Positions 47,398 to 56,688 of a stretch of DNA of 64,000 bases are shown here, in pieces. Within the stretch, counting starts at the first letter, position 1; each line of letters begins with the position of its first letter. The notes beneath the pieces are model-generated. The model had not been told where the DNA came from. It made no database searches and was given only the letters and a program-made list of their open reading frames with translations. A program made the position numbers and the translations under genes. Origin of the DNA: Fuerstiella marisgermanici (GTDB taxonomy: Bacteria; Planctomycetota; Planctomycetia; Planctomycetales; Planctomycetaceae); assembly GCF_001983935.1 (NCBI RefSeq), contig NZ_CP017641.1:7738001-7802000 (forward strand). The letters run 5' to 3'.

Positions 47398-48093
47398 CTA
47401 TCGAGAATCTGACGGGTGGCGAAATCTGTACCCGAAGCCGCGAACCGTTTGAACCACGTCGGCGTGAGTGTCCAGTTTCTTTCTCAGCGATCGCACATGA
47501 ACATCGATCGTTCGCTCAAACACCAACGCATCGTCGCCGAGGGCGACATCGATGAGTTCGCTGCGAGTAAAGACGCGTCCCGGTTGCCGCAACATGCACT
47601 CCAGCAAACGAAATTCACTGCGCGTTAGATTTACAACGCTCTCGTCGACTGTCACTCGATGCCGGACAGGGTCAATTGTTACGCCCTGGCTGGCAATCAC
47701 CGGGACGGCCTGCGAATCGGCGTCGCGACGACAAAGCGATTTGACGCGTTCTAGCAGGATCTTAACGCTGAATGGTTTGGTGACGTAATCGTCGGCACCA
47801 ACGCCGAAACCAATCAGCTGATCCGATTCTTCCGCCTTAGCAGTCAGCATCAGAATGCGAGTCGTTCTGGTGGTGGCATCGGCTCGCAACTGTCGACATG
47901 CCTCAAGCCCATCGAGTACCGGTAACATCAGATCCAGCACGATCACGTCAGGTTGTTTGGCTCGAGCCTGAGTCAGACAGTCTTGTCCGTCGTGGGCCAC
48001 AAGTACCTCGTACCCTTCGCGCTGAAGGTTGTACATGATGACTTCCGCCAACGATCGGTCATCTTCGACAATCAGGACAGTCGTTTTTGCCAT
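47398..48093 (-). CDS. OmpR/PhoB-family response regulator
   Basis: 231 residues. The receiver (1-120) has the acidic pair E10-D11-D12, phosphoacceptor D54 (VIVLDLMLPVLDG), T84 (LMLTAKAEE) and K106 (YVTKPFSV). A winged-helix output domain fills 135-228: LTRSEFRLLECMLRQPGRVFTR, then ERTIDVHVRSLRKKL and VQTVRGFGYRF. It follows the histidine kinase gene by 100 bp on the same strand, which makes them a pair. The layout and domain content resemble PhoB/PhoR, and a phytase-like gene lies just upstream, but phosphate regulation is inference. Repeated motifs in the gap (48144-48175) may be its own binding site. Confidence 0.92.
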   Translation of the reverse strand: MAKTTVLIVEDDRSLAEVIMYNLQREGYEVLVAHDGQDCLTQARAKQPDVIVLDLMLPVLDGLEACRQLRADATTRTTRILMLTAKAEESDQLIGFGVGADDYVTKPFSVKILLERVKSLCRRDADSQAVPVIASQGVTIDPVRHRVTVDESVVNLTRSEFRLLECMLRQPGRVFTRSELIDVALGDDALVFERTIDVHVRSLRKKLDTHADVVQTVRGFGYRFRHPSDSR

Positions 48094-48143
48094 CGCTCAA
48101 TTCTAATTTGCGTGTTTCGTTGTGCCGTGACGGCGACGTACTA

Positions 48144-48175
48144 TTAAGAATCAAGTGTAAAGAAACGATTAAGAA
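48144..48175 (-). promoter_or_regulatory. Candidate response-regulator box (repeated TTCTTAA/TTCTTTA)
   Basis: On the minus strand, 5' of the PhoB-like gene, three near-identical heptamers occur: TTCTTAA (48169-48175), TTCTTTA (48158-48164) and TTCTTAA (48144-48150). The first two are exactly 11 bases apart, one helical turn, the spacing expected for tandem binding of OmpR/PhoB winged helices; the third is 14 further. Between kinase and regulator genes this suggests autoregulation. No footprint or second regulon member proves it. Confidence 0.4.
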
Positions 48176-48193
48176 ACACTGGCGTAGCCTCGA

Positions 48194-50014
48194 TTACGCC
48201 GATTGGCAGTTCATTCTAGCTTTGGGCAACCGTATACGGAACGTGCATCCTTCACCTTCAACGCTTTTTAGTGTCACAGACCCACCAAACGCCTGGCAGA
48301 GGTGTTTGACGATTGACAGTCCCAAACCGGTTCCGCCAAGTTCCCGCGACCGGGCCTTGTCCACGCGATAGAACCGCTCAAAAACCCGCACCTGGTGTTC
48401 GGGCGCGATGCCGACACCGGTGTCCTGGACCTCAATTTCAACGAAGTCGTTTTCGTCACGCCACCGTACATAGACTCGACCACCTTCGGGCGTGTATTTG
48501 ATCGCGTTGCCAATCAGGTTGTCCAGAATCGTATCAAGGCCGTCTTCATCGGCCAGCACCGTCAGATCTTCTTCAGGCGCTTCGATCAACAGATCAATCT
48601 GTTTTCGCTGAGCTGGTTCAATATGACGGGCACAACAGCCTTCCACACTGCGGCGGATCAATACCTGAATGATGTCGAATGCTTCTTCCCCCGATTCAAC
48701 ACGCGCAATTTGCAGCATGTCCAGAATCAGTTGGTGCAGGCGTTCGGCCTGTTCTTCGATGCGAACCAGGAACCGGATGTTGTTTTCCCGATCATCCATC
48801 GCGCCCAGGCGAAGTGTTTCGGCGTAGGCGGTGATAGACGCCAGCGGCGTCTTGAGTTCATGAGAAACGTTGGCAACGAATTCGCGTCGCAGGTTTTCCA
48901 GACGGCGCAATTCTGTGATGTCATGCAGTACCATCACCACTCCGGGAGGTGGGTCACCAGGCAGACAGGTTGCTCGAACGGCCAGGTCTCTGCGCGTTTC
49001 GCCGACTGATTCAAATTCAGACTGAACCGGATCACCGGTTTCCAGACACTTGCGGACCACCTTATGAAGCCGACGACTAAGCACTGCTTCCTGCAGCGGG
49101 CGGCCGACTTCGCTGTCCGGGGCAAAGCCGATCAGCAATTTGCTGGCGTCGTTTGCCAGGACGATTCGCTGGTCAGCGTCGACCGCGATAACACCTTCAT
49201 GCATGCTGCCCAGCACGGTCGAAAGCTGTTCGTTGTTTCCTCTCAGCTGTCGAAACCGCCTGGCCAGTTCCGACTGCATTTGGTTGAACGCAGCGGCAAG
49301 AAAACCAATTTCGTCATTACTCCGCACTGGCAGGGGGGCTTCGTCGATGCCGTTGGCGATCGCCTGTGCGCGGTTTGTGACTTCCGCCAGAGGTGTGATG
49401 ATTCTTCCCACGATCACATACGTCAACCCAGTTGCGATGGCTCCAAAAAGCAATGCGAGGGCCCACAATGAACGCTCGACAGCGGCCACGCGTTGGTTGA
49501 TTGTGTTCAGCCGAACGGCAACTCGAACAAACGCTGTATCTCCGGACGTAGTCTCGATTGCCAGCGCCAGATAGAACATGTCGATCTGCAGAGTCGGACT
49601 GGCTCGGGTTGCTGTTCCCTTGCCTGTGGCCGCGGCCGCAACAATCTCCGGCCGTTTTGCATGGCTTGTCATCGTTGACGGATCGTGATCGGAATCCGCA
49701 AGAACTTCGCCTGTTGCATTGACGATAGTCAGGCGAGTGTCGGTTTCCCCAGCCAGTTGGCTTATCAGCTGTTGCAGCTTCCTCCGACTGGCCTCGCGTG
49801 TGTCCTCAGAAGAAGCCTGGTCCAGCACGTCGTTCGTCAATTGGGCCGCGTGACTTCGCAGCACAACGGCTGTCTCGAAGAGTCGCTGTTCAACCTGTCG
49901 ATTGATTTCGCTGCGCTGCGCCGACATCAGAATCAGCAGGAACGCGATGGCCAGCATCAGGTTCATTCCCACCGAAATCAGGAACAGCTTCCAGAACAGG
50001 CGGGACGTTCGCAC
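48194..50014 (-). CDS. Membrane sensor histidine kinase, PhoR-like
   Basis: 606 residues from GTG 50014. Transmembrane helices at about 11-30 and 183-203 enclose a periplasmic sensor region of about 150 residues. Then come HAMP (204-256), PAS (262-368), HisKA with phosphoacceptor H385 (REFVANVSHELKTPLASI) and HATPase (about 470-600; N box DNLIGNAIKYTPEGG, G1 VQDTGVGIAP, G2 GGTGLGLSIVKHL). The order matches PhoR-class kinases, though these usually have a shorter periplasmic part. It precedes the PhoB-like regulator gene by 100 bp, its cognate partner by position. The signal sensed is not shown; phosphate limitation is the leading guess. Confidence 0.92.
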   Translation of the reverse strand: MRTSRLFWKLFLISVGMNLMLAIAFLLILMSAQRSEINRQVEQRLFETAVVLRSHAAQLTNDVLDQASSEDTREASRRKLQQLISQLAGETDTRLTIVNATGEVLADSDHDPSTMTSHAKRPEIVAAAATGKGTATRASPTLQIDMFYLALAIETTSGDTAFVRVAVRLNTINQRVAAVERSLWALALLFGAIATGLTYVIVGRIITPLAEVTNRAQAIANGIDEAPLPVRSNDEIGFLAAAFNQMQSELARRFRQLRGNNEQLSTVLGSMHEGVIAVDADQRIVLANDASKLLIGFAPDSEVGRPLQEAVLSRRLHKVVRKCLETGDPVQSEFESVGETRRDLAVRATCLPGDPPPGVVMVLHDITELRRLENLRREFVANVSHELKTPLASITAYAETLRLGAMDDRENNIRFLVRIEEQAERLHQLILDMLQIARVESGEEAFDIIQVLIRRSVEGCCARHIEPAQRKQIDLLIEAPEEDLTVLADEDGLDTILDNLIGNAIKYTPEGGRVYVRWRDENDFVEIEVQDTGVGIAPEHQVRVFERFYRVDKARSRELGGTGLGLSIVKHLCQAFGGSVTLKSVEGEGCTFRIRLPKARMNCQSA

Positions 50015-50200
50015 CGAGAGGCCTTGTGAAAATCAAAGTTGGATTTAGTTTATCGCGCGGAGTTCATTGACCAGTCGCGAAATTGCGATGGAGATGAACT
50101 CGGTCGTTTGTGCTGCCATTACGCCATCATATGCAAACAGCGACCGGAGTTGCATTCAGAATGCAGCTCAGGCCGCTGTTGCAAGTTTTTGCACCGGTTC

Positions 50201-51433
50201 TTAACCCTCATGATCTGTTTGAAGGCCGAACACATAAATCAGGGTTGGTTCAGACTCCACGAAGTCGTTGTCGGACGCGACGACCAGGCAGCTTCGGCCA
50301 TCGGGAAGACGAGGCCCAAAGGTCAGCCCTTCCAGTTTCTCCGGTATCTGCTCAGCGGACAGGTCAAATTCGGGGGACAGGAAATCGATGAAGACTTCTT
50401 TCGCCACCGGCTGAATTGTATCGGGTAGTTCCAGAGGAAGCTGACCCGGATTTTGAATCGGCGTTGCATTGGCGAGGCTGATCTTCATGATCTTTTTGAA
50501 CTTCGCCGATTGGCCGGGCAAACCATCTCGTTCGATCACCAGAAATTCTTCGTCGTTGATCGCAAGAATCTCATTGAGGCCGTTTGTTGGAGAATCCAGT
50601 TGGTAGACATATTCGCGTACGTCGCCAGTTGCAACGTCTACTTGCACGAGGCGGCAGTTTCGCCCGACCGGTCGGCCTCGTTCGTCACGCACACCGTCCT
50701 GCAGTAACACGTGCTGCATTAGACCGTACAGCTGCTTGCCGTCTGGCGAGAGGGCCAGTCCTTCCATGCCTTTGTTGGAAGCTCGCCCCGTGTTGTTCAG
50801 CGCGTTTTCACTGTCTTTCGTTCCGGCAGGATGCCGCACCGTCAAATGATCAGGCAATGTGAAATCGCGAAGTGCTTGTCCGTTTGCGTCAAATTCCATC
50901 AGTTGCGGACCGTATTCGTCGGACAGAAAAAAGTGTCCGGACGAGTGGAACCGAAAGCCCTCCGGGTCAAGGCGCCCTGCGTGTGCCGCCGTGGCCGCAT
51001 AGGCTGTTGCGTCGCCTGTAAATGGCAACCGTTGTTCATTGGTCAGGGGCACGGTTTCTACCAGCTTCGTCTTCACGGCCGGAGAGTCTTCTGGATTCAC
51101 GATGATGTCCAGAACCTGAAAACGACACTCATACCCGGTGGCACCGTCGTCCGGGCCTCGGTCCGGCAACGCGACATAGCGCTGTCCTTTGCCGGAGTAT
51201 TCCAGTGCTGAAAAACCGCCGAGGCGATTGTGCGGCACACCGTTGATCAGCTTGTCCTGCTGTCCGGATCGATCACTGGACGATCCTTCAAGCTGAGCGA
51301 TTCCAATCAACTGCGGGGACGAAACACGTTCTCCGGCTGACAACGGTTGAACAGCGGCGGATTGCACCGCAATGGTCAGGGCCAGAGTTGCACGAGTAAA
51401 CCGTCGTGGCACGAAAAAAAGTTGACAGAACAT
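50201..51433 (-). CDS. Secreted phytase-like esterase (esterase-like activity of phytase family)
   Basis: 410 residues with a leader (TLALTIAVQSAAVQPLSAGE). From about 40 to 400 it matches PF13449-type beta-propeller proteins: GFSALEYSGKGQRYVALPDRG, RLDPEGFRFHSSGHFFLSDEYGP, GMEGLALSPDGKQLYGLMQ, GLNEILAINDEEFLVIERD and LEGLTFGPRLPDGRSCLVVASDND. Aspartate/glutamate-rich loops like these hold metals in related phytases. It lies 186 bp upstream of the kinase gene on the same strand, which fits a phosphate-related theme but does not prove phytate hydrolysis. Confidence 0.82.
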   Translation of the reverse strand: MFCQLFFVPRRFTRATLALTIAVQSAAVQPLSAGERVSSPQLIGIAQLEGSSSDRSGQQDKLINGVPHNRLGGFSALEYSGKGQRYVALPDRGPDDGATGYECRFQVLDIIVNPEDSPAVKTKLVETVPLTNEQRLPFTGDATAYAATAAHAGRLDPEGFRFHSSGHFFLSDEYGPQLMEFDANGQALRDFTLPDHLTVRHPAGTKDSENALNNTGRASNKGMEGLALSPDGKQLYGLMQHVLLQDGVRDERGRPVGRNCRLVQVDVATGDVREYVYQLDSPTNGLNEILAINDEEFLVIERDGLPGQSAKFKKIMKISLANATPIQNPGQLPLELPDTIQPVAKEVFIDFLSPEFDLSAEQIPEKLEGLTFGPRLPDGRSCLVVASDNDFVESEPTLIYVFGLQTDHEG

Positions 51434-51656
51434 CGGGAAGGGCTTTCGCTGGAGTAAGAATGGGCGACAGGCTTACCGCCTGCGAGTGCAGTTTCGAGGG
51501 ACCGCCGGAAGAGTTTCCGAACGGTCGCTCGATTGGCCTAAAGAAAATCTCGCTGACTTGTGGCCCCGGAACAGGCGTTTCGGCCTATGAGGGCTGTTTC
51601 CCACGAGCCTCAACCGGCCACAACAACAGGGAAACTGCTCAAAGTCACTTGCCTGT

Positions 51657-52634
51657 TTAGAACTCGCCCAGCACTTCGCCGCCGGCTCGCGTGCAGAGAC
51701 CGACAAACAACGTCGTGTCGATGTTCTCCGTGACAAAACGAACAGAGCCATCGGCCAGTGCTACCTGAGCTCCGCCGGTGTGGAAGCTGAAGACTTCGCT
51801 CACGTTGATGCGATTGATCATGTAGGGACCGTACTTGTCCAGGCCATCCGCTGTGGCTCCGTTGATACTGAATCCGCAGTCGGGGTCAGCCCAGCCCGTG
51901 CCATCGGCTGGTGCATAGCTTCCGCCCAGGTCCGCGATCTTGTCGTCCTGATAGGCTGCGAATCGAGCGGCATTCATGGCACCGGCAGCCGTGTAAACGA
52001 CAGGTTGCCCGGCTGCTTCGGCCAGCAGGATGGAATTCGATGTGCCGTCGGTCACGTCTCGCAACTTGTTTTTTACACCCTTTGCCAGTACGCCAGCGCG
52101 AGACCAGGTGCCGGGATCGGGGATTCCCAATACGTTGGTGTAAACCTTCTTTTTCACTTCGTTAACAGAACCATAGTCGCCCGCGTAAGCACCGAAAACC
52201 CAGTGCGGATCGGTACGGTCGCTTCCCGGAGTCGAAGGGCAGATCATTGTCTGCAGCGGCACGCTAACCGCATCGCGGTTCTGCAGAGAGCTCCACGCAC
52301 GTTCGTAGTTGATCGCATTCCCCAGATTGCCCTGGTCGATGTAGGGAAGAATCATCGTCGTCCATGACTGGTAGGCACTTTCGTTGCCGGGGTTGTCTTC
52401 GATTTCGACATTTGGTTCGAGTCGGCTGGGCGGAAACGTCGTGTGTGTGCTTTCATAGTTGTGAAGAGCAAGAGCCAGTTGTTTCATGTTGTTTTTGCAC
52501 TGTGTTCGGCGTGCTGCTTCACGAGCCTGTTGAACGGCTGGCAGCAGTAGTGCGATCAGAATGGCGATGATCGCAATGACGACCAGAAGCTCAATCAGAG
52601 TGAATCCACGTGAGTGGCGGCGAAGTGATTTCAT
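51657..52634 (-). CDS. DUF1559 prepilin-like protein (type II secretion-like pseudopilin)
   Basis: 325 residues. The N-terminus is a prepilin type IV leader with an N-methylation site (RGFTLIELLVVIAIIAIL), then the planctomycete signature LLPAVQQAREAARRTQCKNNMKQLALALHNYE. DUF1559 fills the rest, with YGSVNEV, LLAEAAGQP and the late GGAQVALADGSVRFVTENID block. These proteins are abundant in planctomycetes (dozens per genome) and resemble type II secretion pseudopilins; individual roles are unknown. The small lipoprotein gene lies just upstream, the usual neighbour of this family. The start codon is at 52634. Confidence 0.94.
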   Translation of the reverse strand: MKSLRRHSRGFTLIELLVVIAIIAILIALLLPAVQQAREAARRTQCKNNMKQLALALHNYESTHTTFPPSRLEPNVEIEDNPGNESAYQSWTTMILPYIDQGNLGNAINYERAWSSLQNRDAVSVPLQTMICPSTPGSDRTDPHWVFGAYAGDYGSVNEVKKKVYTNVLGIPDPGTWSRAGVLAKGVKNKLRDVTDGTSNSILLAEAAGQPVVYTAAGAMNAARFAAYQDDKIADLGGSYAPADGTGWADPDCGFSINGATADGLDKYGPYMINRINVSEVFSFHTGGAQVALADGSVRFVTENIDTTLFVGLCTRAGGEVLGEF

Positions 52635-52759
52635 TTGAGTCTTTCTTCGGTTGATGAACAGTGTCTGCGTGAAGGCCGCGTCTGGCGCGGCGATCGAGTT
52701 GCAGATTGACAGAGAAGTTGGGGGAGGTTCGGCGAACGTCGGCCCTGTCAGCGTCGAAA

Positions 52760-53203
52760 CTATTGAATCGTGATTTCGGGGATACGGTTTTGGTCTTCCG
52801 TGATCATCACGGTCAGGCCGGATGTGTCTGGAGACGTGTACTTACGCGGCAGTCGCTCTCGAAGCTGGTCCACTTCGTCTTCCGACAGGCCTTTCAAAGG
52901 TCCCTGCCAGCTAAGCGAAACGCGGTATTTTCCGGCGGGAGCACCGTCCGCGATGGCGTATGTCGAAATCGAGTACTCGCCGCCGTCTTCGACTCGGCCG
53001 CGAGAAATGTAGACGGGCTTGCCGTCATCCGGCGGTTTCACGGGGTGCAATCGCACTGTGGCGTCGGGGATCGGTTTACCTTGAAAAGAAACCGTACCGG
53101 ACGCGGGGAACACCTGTCGCTGGTCGGGCGGAAGCTCTGTTCCGCAACCTGCCAGCCCCATCACAAGGGCTGAAAGTAGAACGCGTTTTGCAAATACCAA
53201 CAT
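52760..53203 (-). CDS. Small lipoprotein with a carboxypeptidase-regulatory-like fold
   Basis: 147 residues, with a GGAG ribosome-binding site ten bases upstream. A lipoprotein signal peptide ends at the lipobox LAGC20 (VMGLAGCGTELPPDQ). The remainder (about 32-145) has the outline of a small Ig-like or carboxypeptidase-regulatory domain: ASGTVSFQGKPIPDATVRLHPV, GGEYSIST, PAGKYRVSLSW. Such lipoproteins commonly sit beside DUF1559 genes, as here, and may form part of the same envelope complex. Role unknown. Confidence 0.82.
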   Translation of the reverse strand: MLVFAKRVLLSALVMGLAGCGTELPPDQRQVFPASGTVSFQGKPIPDATVRLHPVKPPDDGKPVYISRGRVEDGGEYSISTYAIADGAPAGKYRVSLSWQGPLKGLSEDEVDQLRERLPRKYTSPDTSGLTVMITEDQNRIPEITIQ

Positions 53204-53564
53204 GTCGTCTCCGAGAGAACTAAGTCTGACTCATCGAGTGTGAACGCGGCTGCAGCGTCACGCTGACGGATGTTGGTTGCTTTCGTGAGCGGTGTGTGAA
53301 GTATGGGTTAAGAATGTGTTAAGGCGCCGTCACCGATACAGGAAATCAACGGTGGGGCAACGAATTACTGGCGGTTCGGCAGGCATTGCTGAACCAGCGA
53401 CCATCTGACGACGGTTCAATTTGGCCAGAGCTAAGTGACGGTCACATGAAATGCACAGCACCGTTGCCTACAGCAGGGCAATCCGTTTCTGGGGATTGGG
53501 GGGCGAGACACTCTTGCTGGAATTGGTTGCCAGCCAGATGGTCGGTTATCGCCAGCGTTCAAAG
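53204..53564. other. Intergenic region upstream of the lipoprotein gene
   Basis: About 360 bases without a supported gene. It contains a tandem hexamer (minus strand CTTAAC-N5-CTTAAC, 53307-53323) that has the same 11-base period as the boxes near 48144-48175 and lies about 105 bases upstream of the lipoprotein start, a sensible position for an operator. Nothing else recognised. Confidence 0.35.
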
Positions 53565-55265
53565 CTAAAGCGACGTGCCCTTCAGAGGGGCATTGGTTTT
53601 CTTTGCCCATCGCAGCCAGTCCGTTTCCATCTGTTTGACACGCTGCGGGTACTGAGACGCCAGGTCATTGGTTTCAGTTCGGTCCAGCTCCATGTCGAAC
53701 AGTTCCCACTTTCTGACGTTGCTGCCCCAGACGAGTTTCCATTTTCCCTGACGCACAGCTCGATTGCCGTACAGATACCAGCTTAACGACGGGTGCCCTG
53801 CCCGTTCCTTTCCCTGAAAAACCGGCAACAGGCTAAGTCCCTCGATCGGCAACACGGCGACTTCGTTTCGCTGTTCGGGATACGGCGCACCGCTGATTTC
53901 CAAAAGTGTTGGCATGATGTCAACCACGTGTCCAACCTGGTGCGACAACACTCCCGGCGACACAACTTTCGGCCAGCGGACGATCAGTGGTGTGGAAATT
54001 CCTCCTTCGTGCGTCCAGACTTTGTGGCGCCGAAAAGGTGCGTTCTGCGCCCAGCCCCATCCCTGAGCGACATAGTCATAGGTGTTGACGCTGCCGGGAA
54101 GTTCTTTGTTGTAAGTCTCGTGCTGCTCGCGAATCTCGCCATCATGATAGCCGGAATGCGACGCGCATCCGCCGTTATCAGAAAGGAACATCACGCAGGT
54201 ATTGTCGGCGATGCCTGCACTTTCAATCGCTGCCAACACACGACCGATACCCTGATCCATGGAATCCACCATGGCCGCGTAGACCTCCATGCGCCGTCGT
54301 TCGCGAGGCAAATTTTCGATCTGATCCCACGGCGTGACGGCGTAGTCATAAGCCAGTTTGCCTTGTGAAACATCCGGTGCTGACAGTTTCCATTTTGGAT
54401 CGACCAGGCCCAGTTCCTTCAGTCGTTTCAGGCGGTTCTCCCTTATCTTGAAGTAGCCGTCGTCGAAACGCCCTTCGTATTTTGCAATGTCGTGTGGCTT
54501 CGCATGCAGTGGATAATGAGGCGCGGTGTAGCACAGGTGCAGAAAGAATGGTGGTTTGTCGGCGGCTTGCGAAAATTCTTCAATCTGCTGAACAGCGCGA
54601 TCTGTGAACGCATCTGTTGAGTAGTAGTCAGGCGGAAATTGTGTGACCGGGGTTTCCTGTTCAAGAAACGGATCCGGTCCCTGCCCGCGATAGAACTTGG
54701 GGAACGGCATAGCGGGATTGAAGTAGTTGCAACACCCGGCCGCCAGCCCGTAGAAGCGTTCGAATCCGCGCCGCGTCGGCAGCCGGCTCTTGTCCATCGG
54801 CTTTGTGACGGGGAAATGCCATTTCCCGATCAGACTGGTCCGATACCCCGCCGACTGTGCAACTTCACCAAGCGTGGTCATGTTATCGTGCAGCATTCTG
54901 CCTTTGATGCGCCGAGGGTGCAGTCCGGTCAGCAGGGACACTCGCGACGTACGACACACGGCGCAGTTATAGAACTGCGAAAATTTCATGCCCTGTTCCG
55001 CCAGCCGGTCGATGTTTGGCGTGTCAATTTCGCCGCCGTAGCAACCAAGGTCCGAGAACCCCAGGTCATCTGCCATGATCAGAATGACATTCGGACGCGA
55101 TGCCTGCCGATCGTTTGCAACGCAGAAGCTAGCGGCGCAGAACGCCAACGCGAAAGTGGCAATTGTCCCTGACAGTATTGTCGACCTTGCCGGCTGTCTG
55201 CATTGGCGGAAGGATTGGCTACTCATCGGTCGCGCAACTTTCTGAATGTTTTCCCAGTGAATCAT
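53565..55265 (-). CDS. Sulfatase (arylsulfatase-like)
   Basis: 566 residues from ATG 55265; an ATG 13 codons downstream (55226) is equally possible. A signal peptide is present (ILSGTIATFALAFCAASFCVA). Sulfatase landmarks are NVILIMADDLGFSDLGCYG (metal-binding Asp pair), the activation motif C104-R-T-S-R (CAVCRTSRVSLLTGLHPRR), KWHFP for the lysine-histidine pair, LHLCYTAPHYPLH, and MFLSDNGGCASH for the other metal ligands. The formylglycine site has Thr where the usual CxPSR has Pro. Planctomycetes use many such enzymes on sulfated algal polysaccharides; the specific substrate is unknown. Confidence 0.92.
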   Translation of the reverse strand: MIHWENIQKVARPMSSQSFRQCRQPARSTILSGTIATFALAFCAASFCVANDRQASRPNVILIMADDLGFSDLGCYGGEIDTPNIDRLAEQGMKFSQFYNCAVCRTSRVSLLTGLHPRRIKGRMLHDNMTTLGEVAQSAGYRTSLIGKWHFPVTKPMDKSRLPTRRGFERFYGLAAGCCNYFNPAMPFPKFYRGQGPDPFLEQETPVTQFPPDYYSTDAFTDRAVQQIEEFSQAADKPPFFLHLCYTAPHYPLHAKPHDIAKYEGRFDDGYFKIRENRLKRLKELGLVDPKWKLSAPDVSQGKLAYDYAVTPWDQIENLPRERRRMEVYAAMVDSMDQGIGRVLAAIESAGIADNTCVMFLSDNGGCASHSGYHDGEIREQHETYNKELPGSVNTYDYVAQGWGWAQNAPFRRHKVWTHEGGISTPLIVRWPKVVSPGVLSHQVGHVVDIMPTLLEISGAPYPEQRNEVAVLPIEGLSLLPVFQGKERAGHPSLSWYLYGNRAVRQGKWKLVWGSNVRKWELFDMELDRTETNDLASQYPQRVKQMETDWLRWAKKTNAPLKGTSL

Positions 55266-55410
55266 CGAGCACTGAAGAAGAAGTCTACACTGTGATTCCG
55301 CTCTTTTGCGAGCGGCCTTGTCTACGCAGACGCTGAGCCAACATTGGCCGCGTTGCCTTCGAAACGTTGTACAAGAACGAGGTCAGCCATTTGGTGGCGA
55401 AGGCCGGAGC

Positions 55411-56688
55411 TCAGCTCCATTGACGTTGATGCAGTAAACTGCCTTGCAGATCAACGATGCGAATGTTGAGTGATCGTTTTTCACCGTCCTGCTGAGCATC
55501 GACCACGGTCAGTGTCGCTTGCTCAGGCTTCGGGCCACCGCCAACAAACTGCAGCACAGGCATATCAGGCGTGGCGGGATCAAGGCGGTCTTTGTGCATG
55601 TGCCCCGACAAAACCGCCTGGCATTCTGCCTGCTTTAATAGTGGCAGCCAGAGCTTCGCGCCGAAACCACTATAGCTGGCCTATCCGTCTAATGTTGTTC
55701 CGTCATTCTGGCCGGCGAGTCCTCGCAGTGGAATATGACACGCGACGATCTTGAACGGCGCAGTCTTGATGTCGGGGCGTTCGAGAATCTGCTCCAGCCA
55801 GGCTGCCTGACGCTGGCGGTAAGGTTCGTAAGCGGCAGTACCGGCAAACACTGGATGGTGATCGGGCTTATCTTCGCCCGTGTCGAGCGTGATCAAGGCC
55901 AACGGCCCGAAACGCAGTGCCTGGTTATACGGCAGCTCAGCCGATTCACAACAGCCCGCGAAACTCTTGATGACTTCGCGTGCTCGCTGGCCTCGCACGT
56001 CATGATTGCCGTTGCTGAACACCAGCGGTCGCGTGGCTGCCCAGGATTGACTGATGTCTTTGGCGGGATTAAGCACAATTTGTTGTGGTTCGTCCGCCAC
56101 GTCGAAGTCGTTGCAACTGTCGCCGTTCCAGATCAATAAATCCGGCTGCAGTTTTTCGATTTCGCCGTGCAAGGCTCGAATCGTTTCCAGGTTCTCATGC
56201 GTGTCGTTGATGCTGACGATGCGAACGCGATTCGTGTTGGCGGCTGGTAAACGGAGTACATACGTCTCAGTCGCTTGAGGCTCGCCACGCTTCAGAGAAT
56301 ACGCATTGTTATAGCTAAGTGTCTGAACCACGACGCGGTAGAAGATTGGCCGGTCGGTCGGCAGAGGTTCCTCGTGCTCAACACGAACATGCAGCGCGCT
56401 ACTGTCGGCGCTTATCAAACCGTGGTGACTGGCCACTGCCGTAAACGCAAGGTCGTCTTTCGAAAAACCGTACTCAACCCAGGCCGTGGCTAACTTCTTC
56501 ACCGCGATGCTGACGCCAAAACCGTTGCTTCGCGGATTTTGCACGACCGGTGGGCTGGCGATCAGGTCAGCGGATTCAGTCGAGTTACCCGGCGCGTCCT
56601 GAGCATTGATTTGTTGCTGCATGTGAATCGATGAAACAGCAACGGCGCTGACTGGGATCGTTCCGATGAACTGACGGCGACTGAACAT
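55411..56688 (-). pseudogene. Metallophosphoesterase interrupted by an in-frame TAG
   Basis: Reading from ATG 56688 there is a Tat leader (SRRQFIGTIPVSAVAVSS), an N-terminal domain, and the calcineurin-like motifs DTH (VSINDTHEN), GDSCND, NGNHD and the ACHIPLRG histidine. Codon 336 is TAG (55681-55683). Immediately afterwards, in the same frame, coding continues as YSGFGAKLWLPLL, then AECQAVLSGHMHKDRLDPATP to a stop at 55411, supplying the last metal-binding motif GHMH. The truncated product (335 residues) would lack it. The downstream part is clearly the same gene, so a nonsense mutation, sequencing error or stop-codon readthrough explains it. Confidence 0.85.

Noticed and set aside
48181-48200. 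GGCGTA/TACGCC inverted repeat at the end of the histidine kinase gene
   Set aside because: Only a 6-bp stem overlapping the stop codon region, with no T-run; too weak to call a terminator.
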